Shown: piece by piece, positions 5,997 to 7,874 of the stretch
Layout: each line of letters begins with the position of its first letter
Numbering within the stretch: the stretch's first letter is position 1
Source of the DNA: Patescibacteria group bacterium
Lineage (GTDB): Bacteria; Patescibacteriota; WWE3; UBA101185; UBA10185
Length of the DNA: 7,874 nucleotides
Direction of reading: 5' to 3'
Assembly: GCA_018056275.1 (NCBI GenBank)
Contig: JAGPFW010000031.1
Location: 1-7,874, forward strand
Notes under the pieces: generated by a model
Told to the model about the DNA's origin: nothing
The model's input: the letters and a program-made list of their open reading frames with translations, nothing else
The model's database searches: none
Translations under genes and position numbers: made by a program

Positions 5997-7535
5997 ATGA
6001 ATTCGTTTATATCTAAGCATGATAAGAAAATTCATAGATTGTTGGAAATAATTCCTGGAGCTCTGACTTGGCTTTTTCTATTATCGCCTATTTGGCTTGG
6101 CATTCTATTTCCTCAATTTATTGTTTTTATACTAATAAGTCTAACAGTGTATTGGGCCTATATGGGGTTAAGGCATTACTTGGGGATGTATAAGGGTTAT
6201 TTAAGATATAAAGCAGAGTTAGGCGAAGATTGGTGGGAGAATTGCAAATCTTTAGACTTTTCATTACTTCCCGAAAAGGAAACTTTGCCCCCAAGTCTTT
6301 CGGATGTTAGACACTTTGTACTTGTTCCTGTTGTAAATGAGCCTTATGAAGTGTTAAAAGAGCCTTTTGAAAAGTATTGCTCCCAAAATTTCCCCCTAGA
6401 GCAGATCGTTTTGGTTTACACAATAGAGGAAAAGTATGCTAAGGAAACAATAGAGAATCTAAAAGAAATCACCGATGACAGAAAGGGAGAATTTGCCGAT
6501 ATTTTGATGTTTACGCATCCGGCGGGTATTCCTGGGGAGGCAATTGGTGCTGGTGCTGCGAATAGAACCTGGGGGGCTAAGCATGCCATTGAGTATTTGC
6601 AAGAAAGGGGAGAAAATCTGAGAAATTATATATTTAGCACTTTTGATGCTGATCATGTTCTACATCCCCAATATTTGTCTAGGCTCACACATTTGTATTT
6701 AACTTCAGATAAACGAGATAATAAATTTTTCCAATCCGCAGTGGCTTTATTTGATAATAATTATTGGGAGGTGCCTGTTTTTATGAGGATAGAGGCAACT
6801 TCTGTCGCGTTAGGTGGTTTAGCAGAATGGTCGGTGAAGGGGAAATTAAAAGACACATTTTCGGCTTATTCCTCTTCTTTGCAAACCCTAATAGATGCTG
6901 ATTTTTGGGATGTGAGTTTGGGTGTAGACGATCAAATTTTTTACTGGAGAGCTTTTTTTGTGCGAAAAGGTGATTTTTGGGGGGTGCCGCATTATATCCC
7001 CTACTACGCTGACGCTGTGGCTGGTTATAACTTTTTTTCTTCCTGTAAAAGTTTATATAAGCAACTTCTTCGTTGGGGGTGGGGTGTTATTGATTTTCCT
7101 CTTTCGGTAAAAGAGTTTTTGAAAAACAAAGAAATTCCTTTTTATTTAAAGATAGCTTGGATGTTTAGGCACTTGGAAAAAAGAGTTTTGCTTATAGATA
7201 GTGTCTTTCTTATAACATTTGGGTTTGGAATTTTGACTTTTGCCAATCCTGATGTTAAACAAGCCACTTTTGCTTACAGCTTTCCTCAAGCAACTAGCAT
7301 AATCTTAACGGCAACCTTAGTATTTTTTATCCCCATAACTCTATTAAGATTCAAAATCGTTAGACCCATGCCCGAGGAATGGCCTTATTGGCGAAAGTTT
7401 TTAGCGGTAATGGAAGGCCCTATGGTAATCTTTAATATGATGAGTTTTTCGTTTTTCCCTCAAATAGAGGCTCAAACAAGGATGCTCTTAGGGAAGAAAA
7501 TGAAGGACTTGTACCATACACCTAAAATGAGATGA
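5997..7535 (+). CDS. GT2 membrane glycosyltransferase, cellulose-synthase-like
   Basis: This is a processive-type family 2 glycosyltransferase of 512 aa in the cytoplasmic membrane. Two hydrophobic segments (about 20-36 and 40-58) come first, then a cytoplasmic GT-A domain. That domain begins HFVLVPVVNEP (106-116), has the nucleotide-sugar-binding FDADH (216-220, DxD-type D217/D219) and the probable base region GVDDQIF (309-315). It ends in QLLRW (356-360), the QxxRW signature of processive synthases. About three hydrophobic segments follow (395-415, 432-450, 468-487). The C-terminus, PQIEAQTRMLLGK (488-500) and TPK (508-510), is typical of this membrane-GT group. It probably extends or exports a surface polysaccharide from nucleotide sugars; the sugar cannot be told. 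It starts 27 bp after tatD and its stop overlaps the next ATG (ATGA). No Shine-Dalgarno is clear. Confidence 0.88.
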   Translation: MNSFISKHDKKIHRLLEIIPGALTWLFLLSPIWLGILFPQFIVFILISLTVYWAYMGLRHYLGMYKGYLRYKAELGEDWWENCKSLDFSLLPEKETLPPSLSDVRHFVLVPVVNEPYEVLKEPFEKYCSQNFPLEQIVLVYTIEEKYAKETIENLKEITDDRKGEFADILMFTHPAGIPGEAIGAGAANRTWGAKHAIEYLQERGENLRNYIFSTFDADHVLHPQYLSRLTHLYLTSDKRDNKFFQSAVALFDNNYWEVPVFMRIEATSVALGGLAEWSVKGKLKDTFSAYSSSLQTLIDADFWDVSLGVDDQIFYWRAFFVRKGDFWGVPHYIPYYADAVAGYNFFSSCKSLYKQLLRWGWGVIDFPLSVKEFLKNKEIPFYLKIAWMFRHLEKRVLLIDSVFLITFGFGILTFANPDVKQATFAYSFPQATSIILTATLVFFIPITLLRFKIVRPMPEEWPYWRKFLAVMEGPMVIFNMMSFSFFPQIEAQTRMLLGKKMKDLYHTPKMR

Positions 7536-7874
7536 CAAAACTACAATCATTTCTAAAAAAGCAGAAAATTTCTTCCCATAACTTTCGTTTAGATTTTTTT
7601 TATATCTTATCTAGCCTCTTTTTTATATTTTCCCAGCTGATTTATTTAAATCTCAGATTTTCTCAACTTACAGAAAAAGTCCCCCTTTTTTATACTCAGT
7701 TTTGGGGGGATTCTCAACTCGCCGATAGAGGCTCTTTATTCTTAATTCCCACAATTTCAATTTCCGTTTCTCTATTAGGTTTTGCATTTTTATACTTTTT
7801 TAAGACTAAATTCTACAAATATGGATCTCACATAATTTTCGTTGCGGTACAGTTCTGTCATTTTTTTCTTACCT
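7532..7874 (+). CDS. Multi-pass membrane protein, DUF1648-like, 3' end outside the window
   Basis: The ATG at 7532 overlaps the GT2 stop (ATGA), a translational-coupling arrangement, and the frame stays open for 114 codons to the window edge. The start MTKLQSFLKKQK is basic. Hydrophobic helices then lie at about 22-40, 67-90 and 98-114. Between the first two is an outward loop, LTEKVPLFYTQFWGDSQLAD (46-65). Its P-L-F-Y...WG...QLA pattern recalls DUF1648-type membrane proteins, where a loop of the form 'P..iPlhf...G' joins two helices. That likeness is from memory and rests on a short stretch. Function is unknown. Coupling to GT2 suggests an envelope role or merely shared transcription. Confidence 0.75.
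   Translation, partial: MTKLQSFLKKQKISSHNFRLDFFYILSSLFFIFSQLIYLNLRFSQLTEKVPLFYTQFWGDSQLADRGSLFLIPTISISVSLLGFAFLYFFKTKFYKYGSHIIFVAVQFCHFFLT

Noticed and set aside
6459..6656. Minus-strand frame of 65 codons inside the GT2 gene
   Set aside because: It is antisense to the GT-A domain, including the DxD region, and has no family features.
1..7874. CRISPR arrays, tRNA or rRNA genes, insertion sequences, long direct repeats
   Set aside because: Reading both strands showed none; the window is almost wholly protein-coding.

Overview
This window looks like a stretch of chromosome from a low-GC member of the Candidate Phyla Radiation (Patescibacteria), most likely a Microgenomates-type lineage. That placement is inference from gene content, not from a marker gene. 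The support is tight packing, a membrane-anchored SurA-N-like protein with no parvulin domain, a shortened MutL, lipid-linked-sugar and cellulose-synthase-like glycosyltransferases, and short lineage-type hypothetical proteins. TGA is used as a stop (end of the GT2 gene), which fits the standard bacterial code rather than the UGA-recoded CPR groups.

Layout. At the left edge, a possible minus-strand gene start runs off the window (1-38) behind a good promoter-like sequence. Next, on the minus strand (78-737), is a clear homologue of the NpmA/KamB 16S rRNA A1408-N1 methyltransferases, the family behind acquired pan-aminoglycoside resistance. It is visibly more AT-rich than the rest. Divergent from it is a small coiled-coil protein of unknown function (815-1180). 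That gene runs tail-to-tail, with a 5-bp gap, into a minus-strand GT-C/PMT-type membrane glycosyltransferase (1186-2661). A divergent intergenic region (2662-2782) drives this gene and, on the plus strand, a single-pass membrane SurA-N-like chaperone (2783-3511). After 68 bp a compact plus-strand cluster follows: mutL (3580-5121), a TatD-family metal-dependent hydrolase (5145-5969), a processive-type GT2 membrane glycosyltransferase (5997-7535) and a partial multi-pass membrane protein (7532 to the edge) that overlaps GT2 by ATGA.

Themes. One set of genes concerns DNA maintenance (mutL, tatD). The other concerns the cell envelope (GT-C, SurA-N, GT2, terminal membrane protein). The points most worth a second look are the npmA-like gene in this genomic setting, the miniaturised MutL C-terminal domain, and a recurring arrangement in which a -10-like hexamer sits about 6 nt before the start codon. 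That arrangement implies leaderless mRNAs at several genes. No CRISPR array, tRNA, rRNA, insertion sequence or long repeat was seen. Nothing here forms an obviously new multi-gene defence or biosynthetic system.
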